Positions 15,905-25,798 are shown, counted from the stretch's first letter. The stretch is DNA of 64,000 nt from Agathobaculum desmolans ATCC 43058 (GCF_000701665.1 NZ_JNJN01000001.1:60784-124783); one strand, 5' to 3'. Made by a program: numbers and translations. The notes: generated by a model not told the origin, from the letters alone.

Positions 15905-18538
15905 TTAGGCCTTCGCCAATTCCTTTACGCGCGCCTGCGCAGCAGCCAGACGGGCAATCGGAACACGGAAGGGCGAGCAGGAAACATAGTTCAAACCGAC
16001 ATTGTGGCAGAACTCAACCGAAGACAGGTCGCCGCCATGCTCACCACAGATGCCCAGCTTGATTTCCGGACGGGTGCGGCGGCCTTCCGCTACAGCAAAG
16101 CGGATCAGCTTGCCGACGCCGGACTGGTCCAGACGGGCAAACGGGTCGGACTCCAGAATCTTTTTATCAAAGTAGGTCTCCAGAATGCGGCCCACGTCAT
16201 CACGGGAGAAGCCATAGGTCATCTGGGTCAGGTCGTTGGTGCCGAAGGAGAAGAACTCCGCTTCGCGTGCGATCTCATTCGCGGTGACCGCTGCACGCGG
16301 GGTCTCGATCATGGTGCCGACCATATACTTCATCTTCAGGCCGGAAGCCTCGATCAGCTCATCTGCCTTGGCCTTGATGACCTTCTTGACAAAGCGCAGC
16401 TCATTGATCTCGGATACCAGCGGTACCATGATCTCCGGGGTGATCTTCAGGCCGTCTTCCTTCCAGACGTTGATCGCCGCAGAAATGATCGCCTCGGTCT
16501 GCATCTCGGCGATTTCCGGATACAGAACGTCAAGACGGCAGCCGCGGGTGCCGAGCATCGGGTTAAACTCATGCAGATCCTCTACCTTAGCACGGAGCTT
16601 ATCATAGGAAATGCCCATTTCGTCCGCCAGCTCGCGGATCTCGTCATCCTCCTGCGGGAGGAACTCATGCAGCGGGGGATCAAGCAGACGGATGGTAACC
16701 GGCAGGCCGCCCATCGCGCGGTAGATGCCCTCAAAATCGCTGCGCTGCATCGGCAGGATCTTGGCGAGCGCCGCCTTGCGCTGCTCCACCGTATCGGAAA
16801 CGATCATCTCACGAACCGCCTTGATGCGTGCCGGCTCAAAGAACATATGCTCGGTACGGCACAGGCCGATGCCCTCCGCGCCGAACTTACGCGCCTGCGT
16901 TGCATCGCGCGGGGTATCGCCGTTGGTGCGGACCTTGAGCGTGCGGATCTCATCCGCCCAACCCATAAAGCGGCCGAAGTCGCCGGTCAGCTCCGCATCC
17001 TGCGTTGCGATCTGACCCAGATATACATTGCCGGTCGAGCCGTCGAGCGAGAGGAAATCACCCTCATGCACTACGGTGCCGTCAGCAAAGGTAAGCGTTT
17101 TATTCTCTTCCGAAACCTTGATGCCGTTAACGCCCGCCACACAGCAGGTACCCATGCCGCGCGCCACAACCGCCGCGTGCGAGGTCATGCCGCCGCGCGC
17201 CGTCATGATACCCTCGGACACTGCCATGCCGTCGATATCCTCCGGAGAGGTCTCCTGACGAACCAGAACGACCTTAAGACCGGTCTTGTGGGCTGCCGCA
17301 GCCTCTGCTGCGGTAAAGTAAACTGCACCGCACGCCGCACCGGGGGATGCCGGCAGGCCGGTGGTGATCGGCGTTGCTGCCTCCAGCGCAGCCGGAACAA
17401 AGGTCGGATGGAGAAGTGCGTCGAGCTGCTTCGGCTCGACCTTCATGATCGCCTGCTCCTTGGTGCAGACGCCCTCATCCACCAAATCGACCGCCACCTT
17501 GAGCGCAGCCTGCGCGGTGCGCTTTCCGTTGCGGGTCTGCAGCATGTAGAGCTTGCCGTTTTCAATCGTAAACTCCATATCCTGCATATCGCCGTAGTGC
17601 TGCTCCAAACGGGAAGAAATATCCACAAACTGCTGATAAACCTCCGGCATGGTATCCGCCAGCGCGGAAATCGGCTGCGGGGTGCGGATACCGGCTACGA
17701 CGTCCTCGCCCTGCGCGTTCATCAGGAACTCGCCGTACAGCTTCTTTTCGCCGGTTGCCGGGTTGCGGGTAAAGGCAACGCCCGTGCCCGAGGTATCGCC
17801 CATATTGCCGAATACCATGGACTGCACGTTGACCGCCGTACCCCAAGAGTGCGGGATATCGTTCATGCGGCGATAGGTGTTGGCGCGCGGGTTATCCCAC
17901 GAACGGAATACTGCACGAACCGCCTCCATCAGCTGCTTCTTGGGATCCTGCGGGAAATCTTCGCCGAGGGACTTCTTGTAATGATCCTTAAACAGGACGA
18001 TCAGCTCGGACATATCATCCGCGTCCAGTTCGTTATCCATCTTAACGCCCTTTTTCTCCTTGACCTGATCGATAAAGGTTTCGAAGGTGGACTTGGGCAG
18101 CTCCATAACAACGTCCGAGAACATCTGGATGAAGCGGCGGTAGCTGTCGCGCGCAAAGCGCGGATTATTCGTCAGCCCTGCGACGGCCTCGCAGATCTCG
18201 TCGTTCATGCCGAGGTTCAGGATGGTATCCATCATGCCGGGCATGGATGCGCGCGCGCCCGAACGCACGGACACCAAAAGCGGCTTAACCGGATCGCCCA
18301 GCGTTTTGCCGGTGATTTTTTCCAATTTATCGAGGTACTCAAGGATCTGATCCTGAATATCGGGATAGATCGTCTTGCCATCCTCATAATACCGGGTGCA
18401 GGCCTCCGTGGTAATAGTGAAGCCCTGCGGTACCGGCATGCCGAGACCGGTCATTTCTGCCAGGTTCGCGCCCTTACCGCCGAGCAGCTCACGCATGGAG
18501 CCATTGCCTTCCGGGAACATGTAAACATACTTCTTCAT
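15905..18538 (-). CDS. ppdK: Pyruvate, phosphate dikinase
   Basis: The 877-residue product matches PPDK length. The ATP-grasp domain is N-terminal (FPEGNGSMRELLGGKGANLAEM). The phosphohistidine domain carries GGMTSHAAVVARGMG (catalytic His about 455). The C-terminal PEP/pyruvate TIM barrel contains GTRGCRL and SFGTNDLTQMTYGFSRDD. It interconverts pyruvate + ATP + Pi and PEP + AMP + PPi, the PPi-linked glycolytic step typical of anaerobes. The frame opens at 18589, but GGAGGA 8 nt before the ATG at 18538 sets the start at MKKYVYMFPEG. Monocistronic. No PPDK regulatory-protein gene is seen nearby. Confidence 0.97.
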   Translation of the reverse strand: MKKYVYMFPEGNGSMRELLGGKGANLAEMTGLGMPVPQGFTITTEACTRYYEDGKTIYPDIQDQILEYLDKLEKITGKTLGDPVKPLLVSVRSGARASMPGMMDTILNLGMNDEICEAVAGLTNNPRFARDSYRRFIQMFSDVVMELPKSTFETFIDQVKEKKGVKMDNELDADDMSELIVLFKDHYKKSLGEDFPQDPKKQLMEAVRAVFRSWDNPRANTYRRMNDIPHSWGTAVNVQSMVFGNMGDTSGTGVAFTRNPATGEKKLYGEFLMNAQGEDVVAGIRTPQPISALADTMPEVYQQFVDISSRLEQHYGDMQDMEFTIENGKLYMLQTRNGKRTAQAALKVAVDLVDEGVCTKEQAIMKVEPKQLDALLHPTFVPAALEAATPITTGLPASPGAACGAVYFTAAEAAAAHKTGLKVVLVRQETSPEDIDGMAVSEGIMTARGGMTSHAAVVARGMGTCCVAGVNGIKVSEENKTLTFADGTVVHEGDFLSLDGSTGNVYLGQIATQDAELTGDFGRFMGWADEIRTLKVRTNGDTPRDATQARKFGAEGIGLCRTEHMFFEPARIKAVREMIVSDTVEQRKAALAKILPMQRSDFEGIYRAMGGLPVTIRLLDPPLHEFLPQEDDEIRELADEMGISYDKLRAKVEDLHEFNPMLGTRGCRLDVLYPEIAEMQTEAIISAAINVWKEDGLKITPEIMVPLVSEINELRFVKKVIKAKADELIEASGLKMKYMVGTMIETPRAAVTANEIAREAEFFSFGTNDLTQMTYGFSRDDVGRILETYFDKKILESDPFARLDQSGVGKLIRFAVAEGRRTRPEIKLGICGEHGGDLSSVEFCHNVGLNYVSCSPFRVPIARLAAAQARVKELAKA

Positions 18539-19043
18539 TTGGGTCTTCCTCCGTTTCGTTTGGTGCTCTCTCTTAATCACACACTTCAATCACGCAAGGC
18601 TATTATATCACGTCCCCTGCACGCTGTTCCATTGTTGGATTTCACCGATTTGCCAAAGATACATTGTGCAAATTGCCGAACACCACACCATTCTGCGCAA
18701 TATTTTATCTTTTCTTTGCTGTTTTTTCATCAAAATAAGCCTTTTTTATTGCAAAAAATTTATCTTTTCTATCGCTTTGCGCCATTTCATGCGCAATTTG
18801 TGAAAGCCTTACTGCACGCTGTCAAAATTTCATTTTCGATCCGACTCTGCACAATTTCCTGCAAAAGGAAAGACAGCCATGCAGAACGAATCTTTTCCCT
18901 TTCGCATGCACAAAGCACCGCAAAAGAAAAAAGACCGGGACATATGTCCCGGTCTCAAACCCTCATTTAGGGCCATCTTTCGTCAAACGCGACGACAAAA
19001 AATGATAAGGAAAACTTGGTTTTCCCTTGCTGCCGGGCCTACC
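18539..19043. other. AT-rich intergenic region upstream of ppdK
   Basis: About 500 bp without a credible gene. Going upstream from ppdK on the minus strand, it holds a perfect TATAAT (18602-18607) with only a weak -35 (GGAACA at 18625-18630), consistent with an activated promoter. A long AT-rich tract (18690-18870) follows, then the terminator of the SLH-protease gene (18925-18955). Nothing else was recognised. Confidence 0.5.
18925..18955 (-). terminator. Terminator of the SLH-protease gene
   Basis: The perfect stem AGACCGGGAC / GTCCCGGTCT (18932-18941 with 18946-18955) has loop ATAT and is followed on the minus strand by TTTTTTCTTTT. Confidence 0.88.
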
Positions 19044-20636
19044 TCAGGCTGCATGCGGCAGACCGCCGACTGCTTTGGACTGCATACCGGATACGAATAC
19101 CCCCAACGCCGGAACGCCCTGATAGCTCGTTTCATACATCTGAACCGAATACAGATATCCCGCAGACGAAGTAAACGCACCGTCCGAAAACTGATAAAAC
19201 GTATTTTCATTAAGCGCCGCATAATACAGCAGCAGCTGGCGGGTGCCATCCGTCAAATCTGATTGCCGGTAGTAAAAACAATGGGTACCGCGGTCGCGTG
19301 TCATCCCCAGCAGCGGCGCTCCGGTTACCACACCAAAATCCGGCACCGGATACAGCCGCTCATAGCACCCGCCGGCATCCGGCAGGTGGGCGGCAGCGTA
19401 CTGCGCCGGCGTCACGGCCGTGCCGTGCTCCAGCTCCTGTACCGCTGATACCGGCACCGAAAAGGACGGCGAGCCGCTGTCCCGGCTGCTGACCGTGATC
19501 CCCACCAGCCGCCCGCGGCTGTCCAGCAGGGCGCCGCCCGAGTTTCCGCTGATCACCACCGCGGTGCTTTCGATCAGCGGATAGAGATACTCTGTGTTTT
19601 TCGGATTGGTCACACACCCCTCGGTCACCTTGGCAGCACCGCCGCCGGGATAGCCAAGCGCATAAACCGTTTCACCCGCCTGCGGCAGCGGTGCCAGTTC
19701 CAGATAAGGCAGATTGCTGCCCACAACCCGGATATAGGCAATATCACGCGCGGCATCCAAATCGTAAATGCCAACCTCACGCTTGACGCCGTCCGGCATT
19801 TCCGCAACCAGACGTTTGACACCGTTAACCAAATGGCCGCAGGTCACCGCATCTCCCTGCGGGGACAATATCACGCCGCTTCCCATTCCGAGCACACGCC
19901 CCTGTGCATCATATGCGCTCAGCTTGCACACCGCCGGCAGGCAGCGGGCGCGGATATCCGCTGCGGTCAGCGCCGCAGCAGACAGCTCTACGGTCTGCCG
20001 CAGCGCCGGATCTGCCATGCGGGTGAGGATAGCGGCCGCTTCGCTGCGCTGAATCGTGCTGTCAGGCTGAAACCGTCCGCCATTTGACCCGGTCAGCACA
20101 CCTGCGCGGTACAGGTGATAGACCGCAGCCGCATAGGGGGCCGATGACGGGACATCCGGTATCTCTCCGTTTGCAATTTCATTTTTTTCCGTCAACGCCT
20201 CCGCCGGCAAGGCATTGGCCAATATCTCTGCAAACACCGCACGGGAAGCCGGCGCTTCATAATCCGTGCGCTCCGCTGCAAGGATCCCGTTTTGCAGTGC
20301 ATAATTCACATAAGGACGATACCATGGCTGCGCAGAAGCAAACGAAGCGCTGCCTGTGACATAAATACTGTGCAGACAGGCTGCCAGCTTGATCGTTTCC
20401 GCCACTGTAAGCGGGCTGTTTGGCGCAAAGGCCGATGGGGTCTTGCCGTCGATCAGGCCATATTCCACCCCCGCGCGAACATTTACCGCGAACCAGTCGC
20501 TCTCCTTTACATCAGTAAACTGCCCCGGTGTATACGATGCCTGTGCTGTAAAATTTTCATATCCCGCCAGCGCAGCCGGCATCATACCGGACAGCAGCAG
20601 CACCGTCAGCAGCAGGCTGAGCAGTCTTTTTTTCAC
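19044..20636 (-). CDS. S-layer-homology-domain protein with trypsin-like serine protease domain
   Basis: A signal peptide (VKKRLLSLLLTVLLLSGMMPAALA) is followed by three SLH repeats (about 38-92, 100-150 and 158-212; e.g. RFQPDSTIQRSEAAAILTRM). The protease domain (about 225-430) shows all three triad regions: TCGHLV (His), DAARDIAYIRV (Asp) and GNSGGAL (Ser). This suggests an HtrA/trypsin-like protease held to the cell wall by its SLH region; no PDZ domain is seen. The start is the GTG at 20636 (530 aa), with GGAGGG 8 nt upstream; the longer frame to 20660 includes that RBS. It is followed by a strong terminator. Confidence 0.87.
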   Translation of the reverse strand: MKKRLLSLLLTVLLLSGMMPAALAGYENFTAQASYTPGQFTDVKESDWFAVNVRAGVEYGLIDGKTPSAFAPNSPLTVAETIKLAACLHSIYVTGSASFASAQPWYRPYVNYALQNGILAAERTDYEAPASRAVFAEILANALPAEALTEKNEIANGEIPDVPSSAPYAAAVYHLYRAGVLTGSNGGRFQPDSTIQRSEAAAILTRMADPALRQTVELSAAALTAADIRARCLPAVCKLSAYDAQGRVLGMGSGVILSPQGDAVTCGHLVNGVKRLVAEMPDGVKREVGIYDLDAARDIAYIRVVGSNLPYLELAPLPQAGETVYALGYPGGGAAKVTEGCVTNPKNTEYLYPLIESTAVVISGNSGGALLDSRGRLVGITVSSRDSGSPSFSVPVSAVQELEHGTAVTPAQYAAAHLPDAGGCYERLYPVPDFGVVTGAPLLGMTRDRGTHCFYYRQSDLTDGTRQLLLYYAALNENTFYQFSDGAFTSSAGYLYSVQMYETSYQGVPALGVFVSGMQSKAVGGLPHAA

Positions 20637-20708
20637 AGAATGATCCCTCCGTCCTATCATGATCCGTCGGGCTTCCGCAGCCCGGTTTTCCTACCTTTTC
20701 GCTTCGGT

Positions 20709-21221
20709 TTATGCGTGACCGCCCTGATACGCTGCAACGATCTCGCCGATATACATCGCATGATAATCCTGATCGTCATACCACTTGTCCAGCGTTTCCT
20801 GCTGCAAAATGTCCTCGGGCGGAATCTCCGTGCAGCAGCGCTTGCGGCAGACCAGTACCAGCTCAGCCTCCTCAAAGGTGGGCTGCCCATCCACAAACAC
20901 CGGCGTCAAACCACTGTCATGCATTTTATCCATCTCTCGCCCGGACTTGCTGCCCAGCAGGTTGAGCGCATCCCGATGACCTTCCCGCAGGAACGTAAGG
21001 GTAAAATACGCGTTGTCATCCACAAACGCCTTGGTGTAGCGGCTGTGGCGGATATAGCAGGTTACTGCGGGTTTGCCCCAGATGACACCGACGCCGCCCC
21101 AGCTTGCCGTCATCGTATTCCACCGATCCTCCGCACCGGCGGAAATCAGCATCCACTGCTTGCCGATCAGTTCAAACGGATTGAAGGACTGTTCTGCAAT
21201 GTTGATTTTGGTAAAAGCCAT
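20709..21221 (-). CDS. Flavin reductase-like domain protein
   Basis: The 170-residue protein resembles the FMN-binding split-barrel flavin reductases: an FNPFELIGKQWMLISAG N-terminus, then NTMTASWGGVGVIWGKP (the usual FMN-site position) and YTKAFVDDNAYFTLTFL. The C-terminal half carries a Cys pair in CRKRCC. Such proteins bind FMN and reduce it or shuttle electrons; the donor and acceptor are unknown. The start is the ATG at 21221 with AGGAGG 8 nt upstream; the frame extension to 21278 lacks an RBS. It lies between the SLH-protease and ftsK, about 70-90 bp from each. Confidence 0.82.
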   Translation of the reverse strand: MAFTKINIAEQSFNPFELIGKQWMLISAGAEDRWNTMTASWGGVGVIWGKPAVTCYIRHSRYTKAFVDDNAYFTLTFLREGHRDALNLLGSKSGREMDKMHDSGLTPVFVDGQPTFEEAELVLVCRKRCCTEIPPEDILQQETLDKWYDDQDYHAMYIGEIVAAYQGGHA

Positions 21222-21308
21222 AGAAAAAACCTCCTGCAAAAAATAAACATAAAACATGTGAGGGATGCTTCCCTGCATGGTGCCGCTCTCTGTGGCGGAA
21301 GGGCCGTT

Positions 21309-23813
21309 TTATTCCAAGCGGTCGTTCCGCCGCAGCTTCATCTCCTGCCAATCCTCACGGGAAATGAGGATCTGCCGCGGCTTGGAGCCTTCAAACGGGC
21401 CGATGATGCCCCGCTCCTCGATCTGGTCGATGATGCGGGCGGCACGCGAATAGCCGAGCTTCAAGCGGCGCTGCAGCATCGAAGTAGATGCCTGACGGCA
21501 TTCCATGATCACGTCGATCGCCTCTTCGATCATTTCATCCTCATCCTCACCCGGATCGCCGGACGAGCCGCCCTTACCGTCGACCTGCTCGGCCTGCCGC
21601 TCGATGTGCTCCAGGATCTCCTCATTATATTCCGCTGTGCTTGTCTGCTTGATATGGGAAATGACCGATTCGATCTCATCCGATGAGATAAAGCAGCCCT
21701 GCACACGGGTGGGCTTACCCTCTCCCAGCGGCGCATACAGCATATCGCCCTTGCCGATCAGCTTTTCCGCACCGGTGGTATCCAGAATGATGCGGCTTTC
21801 GATCTGGCTGGCAACCGCAAACGCGATGCGCGACGGAATATTGGCTTTCATAATACCGGTGATAACATCCGCCGAAGGACGCTGGGTCGCCACGACCAGA
21901 TGCATACCTGCAGCGCGCGCCTTCTGTGCGATACGGCAGATCGAGGTTTCGACCTCCTTCGCGGCCACCATCATCAGGTCGGCCAGCTCGTCGATTACAA
22001 TAACGATCTGCGGCAACACCTGATACTGCTCCGGCGTGCCCTCTTCCTCCTGCTCCGCCTTAGCCCGTTCGGCCCGCATCAGATCATTGTATCCGACCAG
22101 ATTGCGTACCTGATGATCGGCAAACAGCTTATAGCGGCGTTCCATCTCGCCCACCGCCCAGTTGAGCGCACCCGCCGCCTTTTTGGGATCGGTGACGACC
22201 GGGATGAGCAGATGCGGGATGCCGTTGTAATTGCCCAGCTCGACCATTTTCGGATCGACCATGATCAGGCGGACTTCCTCCGGCGTGGACTTATACAACA
22301 GCGAAATCAACATAGAGTTGATGCACACGGATTTGCCTGAGCCGGTGGTACCGGCGATCAGCATATGCGGCATTTTGGCAATATCGCCGATGACCGGCTT
22401 GCCGGTAATATCCTTGCCCACGGCAAAGGACAGGCGGCTGCGTGCATTTGTAAAGGCCGGTGCACCGATACATTCGCGGATGAACACCGTGTTGACCGCC
22501 TTGTTCGGCACCTCGATACCGACCGCGACCTTATCCGGAATAGGCGCAATGCGCACCGATACTGCCCCAAGCGACAGCGCGATATCATCCGACAGTGCAG
22601 TAATCCGTGAGATCTTGATGCCGCGCGGGATCGACAGTTCAAACCGCGTGACCGACGGGCCGCGCACGATACCGATGATCTGCGCGTCGATATTGAAGGA
22701 CACCAGCGTATCGATCAGGCGTTCGGAATTTTCCTTCAGCTCGTGCTCTGCACCGGCCATCGAAGTATGCTTCCCCTGCCCCAGCAGATCAATCGGGGGA
22801 TAGTCATACACCGGCACCGGCGCCTTCTGGCTTTCATCCATCTGGTCGTTCAGCGCCGCCTGTTCATCCTCGCTTATTTTTTCCGGTTTTTTCGGTTTGG
22901 CCGGCGCTTCTGCCGACGCTTCCTCTTCCTCCGGTTTATTTTCCACCAGATCCAGAATGCTGACCTGTTCCCCGGTCGTCTGCTCCCGCAGGGAACGCAG
23001 ATATTCATCCGGTGCCATCGGTTTGCCGTTCAGGCGATGTGGATGCTGCTCTGCTTCCTCCCCCGGTTTATCCTCGCCGGGCGGCTCGGTATCGATCGGG
23101 ATATCGATCTCCGCTTTCCGGCGGGCGCTGCGGCGCTCCTCCCGCTTTTGCGCATGAGCGGCGGCTGCTTCATGCACATTGGGCAGCTTGGCAGGCGCTT
23201 CGTAGCGCGCCCGCTCTGCTTCGTCTTCATACTCATACGCAGGGGGACGGAACATCTCGAGCAGTGCTTCCGGGGTGATGCGGCATGCACCCAGCACCGC
23301 GGCAACTGCCAGCACCAGCAAAATGATCAGCGCACCGACCGAGGACAATGCCCATTCCAGCACCAGATACAGCCCACCGGACAGTAAGCCGCCCGCTTCC
23401 CCCTTCATGCCGGCAGATAATAAGCCGGAAAGCGTTTTCATCGAAAAATCATACTGATTGGCACACATAAAGGCATGGAAGATACTGCCGACCAGCACAG
23501 GCAGCGCTATCATACAGGCACTGCGCAGACGCACCGGCCCTTTCTGCCGTGCAAACAGCAGACCCGCCAGCGCCAGCAGTGCAAACGGCAGCACATAGCT
23601 GCCGCGGCCGATCAGCGCACCGACCCCGCGATGCAGCCAGTTGAGGACTGCACCATCGACCGGCAGCAGCGCCAACAGGCACAGCAGCCCCAGTACCGCC
23701 CAAACCGCACCCCAAGCCGCACGTGACAGCAGCGGCTCCGGCTCCGGCGCACGGCGCGCCGGCTGCTTGCCCCGCGGCGCAGTTTTTTTAGTTGTGGTTT
23801 TCCTTGCAGCCAC
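21309..23813 (-). CDS. FtsK/SpoIIIE-type DNA translocase
   Basis: The 834-residue protein has a basic N-terminus and four membrane segments (about 30-50, 65-85, 95-120 and 150-180), then a Glu/Pro-rich linker (about 185-330). The motor domain carries Walker A GTTGSGKSV and Walker B IVIVIDELADLMM. A C-terminal gamma winged-helix domain (QASTSMLQRRLKLGYSRAARIID) reads the orienting DNA sequences. It pumps chromosomal DNA through the division or sporulation septum. The start is a GTG at 23813 with AGGG 9 nt upstream. Sequence alone does not separate FtsK from SpoIIIE. Confidence 0.93.
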   Translation of the reverse strand: MAARKTTTKKTAPRGKQPARRAPEPEPLLSRAAWGAVWAVLGLLCLLALLPVDGAVLNWLHRGVGALIGRGSYVLPFALLALAGLLFARQKGPVRLRSACMIALPVLVGSIFHAFMCANQYDFSMKTLSGLLSAGMKGEAGGLLSGGLYLVLEWALSSVGALIILLVLAVAAVLGACRITPEALLEMFRPPAYEYEDEAERARYEAPAKLPNVHEAAAAHAQKREERRSARRKAEIDIPIDTEPPGEDKPGEEAEQHPHRLNGKPMAPDEYLRSLREQTTGEQVSILDLVENKPEEEEASAEAPAKPKKPEKISEDEQAALNDQMDESQKAPVPVYDYPPIDLLGQGKHTSMAGAEHELKENSERLIDTLVSFNIDAQIIGIVRGPSVTRFELSIPRGIKISRITALSDDIALSLGAVSVRIAPIPDKVAVGIEVPNKAVNTVFIRECIGAPAFTNARSRLSFAVGKDITGKPVIGDIAKMPHMLIAGTTGSGKSVCINSMLISLLYKSTPEEVRLIMVDPKMVELGNYNGIPHLLIPVVTDPKKAAGALNWAVGEMERRYKLFADHQVRNLVGYNDLMRAERAKAEQEEEGTPEQYQVLPQIVIVIDELADLMMVAAKEVETSICRIAQKARAAGMHLVVATQRPSADVITGIMKANIPSRIAFAVASQIESRIILDTTGAEKLIGKGDMLYAPLGEGKPTRVQGCFISSDEIESVISHIKQTSTAEYNEEILEHIERQAEQVDGKGGSSGDPGEDEDEMIEEAIDVIMECRQASTSMLQRRLKLGYSRAARIIDQIEERGIIGPFEGSKPRQILISREDWQEMKLRRNDRLE

Positions 23814-23886
23814 AGCAAATGACCCTCATTTCCTTTTTCTTTTCCTTTGCACAGGCAGCCGCCCATCACAGGCGGCTGTCCGTACA

Positions 23887-24717
23887 TCAAACCATTTTGA
23901 TCAAGCTTGCTACGATCGTAATCGTACCGATCAGCGCACAGTACACCACGAACGGGCGGAAATTGCCGCGTTTCGAGACAAATTTCACCATACGGATCGC
24001 CGCCAGACCGGCAATCATCGCTACCAGGATGCCGACGATGTAGCATGCAACCGAAACATCACCCATTGTTGCAGGATCGCGGATCACATCGACCAGCTCC
24101 AGCAGATTGGCGCCCAGAATGACCGGCAACGACATGATAAAGGCAAAGCGCACAGAAAAATCACGCGAAAAGCCGCGGAACAGGCCGGTGCAGATCGTAG
24201 TGCCCGAACGGGACAGGCCGGGCAGCACCGCAAAGCACTGGCCGATACCGACGATCAGCGCGTCCAGCCATGTAGCGTTTTCCTCGGTCTTATGTTTTTT
24301 CGGCGCTTTTTCGGACAGGAACAGCACCGCTGCCGTCAGCAGCAGCATCAGACCCACGAGCAGCGGCGAGGAAAACGCATTTTCCAGCGTGCCCTTGACC
24401 GGCAGGATCGCAAACATCGGCAGGATCGTGATGAGCAGCATCACGATAAACCGGCGGTAAGGATGCCCGTTGATCTTGAAGCCATCCTTCACCCATCCGA
24501 AAAATTCAAAGAACAATTCCTTGATATCCTTCCAAAATGCAACGACCACACTCAGCAGTGTGCCGAAGTGCAGCAGCACATTAAACAGCATATAATTGGT
24601 TTCCACCCCGTCGCCAAACAGGGTCTGCGCCAGTACCAGATGGCCGGACGAGGATACAGGCAAAAACTCAGTCAGGCCTTGAACCAAGCCCAGCAATGCA
24701 GCAAACCATAAACTCAT
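23887..24717 (-). CDS. uppP: Undecaprenyl-diphosphatase UppP (BacA)
   Basis: The 276-residue integral membrane protein has the two BacA signature motifs: the glutamate-rich GLVQGLTEFLPVSSSGHL near the N-terminus and PGLSRSGTTICTGLFRG at about 155. About eight hydrophobic helices are predicted. It dephosphorylates undecaprenyl diphosphate so the lipid carrier can be reused for peptidoglycan synthesis, and is associated with bacitracin tolerance. The true start is the ATG at 24717 (AAGGAGA, 8 nt); the frame extension to 24906 is not supported. It sits 73 bp upstream of ftsK. Confidence 0.95.
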   Translation of the reverse strand: MSLWFAALLGLVQGLTEFLPVSSSGHLVLAQTLFGDGVETNYMLFNVLLHFGTLLSVVVAFWKDIKELFFEFFGWVKDGFKINGHPYRRFIVMLLITILPMFAILPVKGTLENAFSSPLLVGLMLLLTAAVLFLSEKAPKKHKTEENATWLDALIVGIGQCFAVLPGLSRSGTTICTGLFRGFSRDFSVRFAFIMSLPVILGANLLELVDVIRDPATMGDVSVACYIVGILVAMIAGLAAIRMVKFVSKRGNFRPFVVYCALIGTITIVASLIKMV

Positions 24718-24827
24718 TCTGTTGATCTCCTTTTCCGCGGAACGATTTTTGCATACAGATTTATTATAGCATATGAAACGGACAGATACTACTGTTTTTT
24801 GGTAAAACGCGATCCGTCCGCCACCGT

Positions 24828-25649
24828 TTATCCGTTTTCCGCCAGAATCCGGTCGATCGCCGCTGCGACACCGTCCTGCGCATTGGTCAGGGTGACACGG
24901 CGGCACAGCGCCTTGACTTCTTCGGTGGCATTGCCCATTGCGATCGGCAGCGCGACAGCACGCAGCATTTCAAGATCATTTTCACTGTCGCCGATCGCGG
25001 CCGCATGACGGAGATCCGTATCCAGCTCCCGGCACAGCAGCCCCAGCGCAGTTCCCTTATCCGCCGCGGGCGTGATGACCTCGAGGTTGTCCGCCGCTGA
25101 GCTCATCACCCGCACGCCGGGAATTGCCGTGAGCTGCCTGCGCGCATTTTGCAGCATCACCGTATCCCGGCTGCGGACAAATATCTTATCCACCGAAATG
25201 TGGCCGGCCGCAATATGTTCCGCCACGGACGGCACCACTTTTTTTACCGCTAAATATCCCTCGTTCGACTTGTACTTCCCGAACTCCATATCGTCATACG
25301 GGGTGATCAGCAGGGTTTCGCCCACGTAGATCATTGCCGTCATGCCGATGCGCTCTACCACTGCTGCGGCACGCACCGCTGCCTCCCACGGCATGGACAT
25401 CCGCATCGTGCACTGCCCGCGCGATACGCTCGAGATCGTCGCCCCGCCCGACGTTACCATCAAATCATCCGCACCGAGCTGTCGGGCGAAGTCGCTCGCT
25501 TCCCCGCAGATGCGGCCGGTCGAGATCACCACATGGATGCCCGCCTCGCGCGCCCGGCGCACTGCGTCCCGGGTCACATCGGTCACGGTATTTTCCGGCG
25601 TGAGCGTTGTTCCATCCAGATCAAGTGCGATCAGTTCAATTTTTTGCAT
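24828..25649 (-). CDS. Cof-type HAD-IIB family phosphatase
   Basis: The 273-residue protein has HAD motif I ALDLDGTTL (nucleophile and acid Asp), motif II VISTGR, the Lys of motif III (AADKGTALG) and motif IV IGDSENDLEML. A C2B cap domain lies at about 85-195. Cof-type enzymes hydrolyse sugar phosphates or similar small phosphates (e.g. pyridoxal phosphate, FMN); the substrate cannot be read here. The start is the ATG at 25649 with GGGGG 8-9 nt upstream; the ATG at 25655 is only 2-3 nt from it. It is transcribed away from the adjacent capsid island and marks its left border. Confidence 0.9.
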   Translation of the reverse strand: MQKIELIALDLDGTTLTPENTVTDVTRDAVRRAREAGIHVVISTGRICGEASDFARQLGADDLMVTSGGATISSVSRGQCTMRMSMPWEAAVRAAAVVERIGMTAMIYVGETLLITPYDDMEFGKYKSNEGYLAVKKVVPSVAEHIAAGHISVDKIFVRSRDTVMLQNARRQLTAIPGVRVMSSAADNLEVITPAADKGTALGLLCRELDTDLRHAAAIGDSENDLEMLRAVALPIAMGNATEEVKALCRRVTLTNAQDGVAAAIDRILAENG

Positions 25650-25726
25650 GGTCATTCCCCCTTGGGCCGTTTTTTGTTCCTATTCAGCATACCGCACTGG
25701 ACAATAAATTGCAAGCGGGCAAAAAT

Positions 25727-25740
25727 CGAACATTTGTTCT
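25727..25740 (+). promoter_or_regulatory. LexA (SOS) box overlapping the capsid-island promoter
   Basis: CGAACATTTGTTCT matches the Firmicutes LexA consensus CGAAC-N4-GTTCG at the whole GAAC-N4-GTTC core, differing in one central base and in the last base. Its last base is the first base of the -35 hexamer, so bound LexA would block RNA polymerase. The site implies induction by DNA damage. Confidence 0.7.
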
Positions 25741-25768
25741 TGACTTTATCCCGTATTCCGGCTATTCT
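25740..25768 (+). promoter_or_regulatory. Promoter of the capsid island
   Basis: TTGACT (25740-25745), a 17-nt spacer and TATTCT (25763-25768) form a good sigma-A promoter. It reads into the small terminase gene, whose GTG start is about 24 nt past the predicted transcription start. Confidence 0.7.
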
Positions 25769-25798
25769 TTGCATCACAGGAAAGGAGGAGATGCCATT

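Noticed and set aside
25607..25798. Extended N-terminus of the small terminase
   Set aside because: Covers the LexA box, promoter and RBS; the GTG at 25799 behind AAGGAGG is the supported start.
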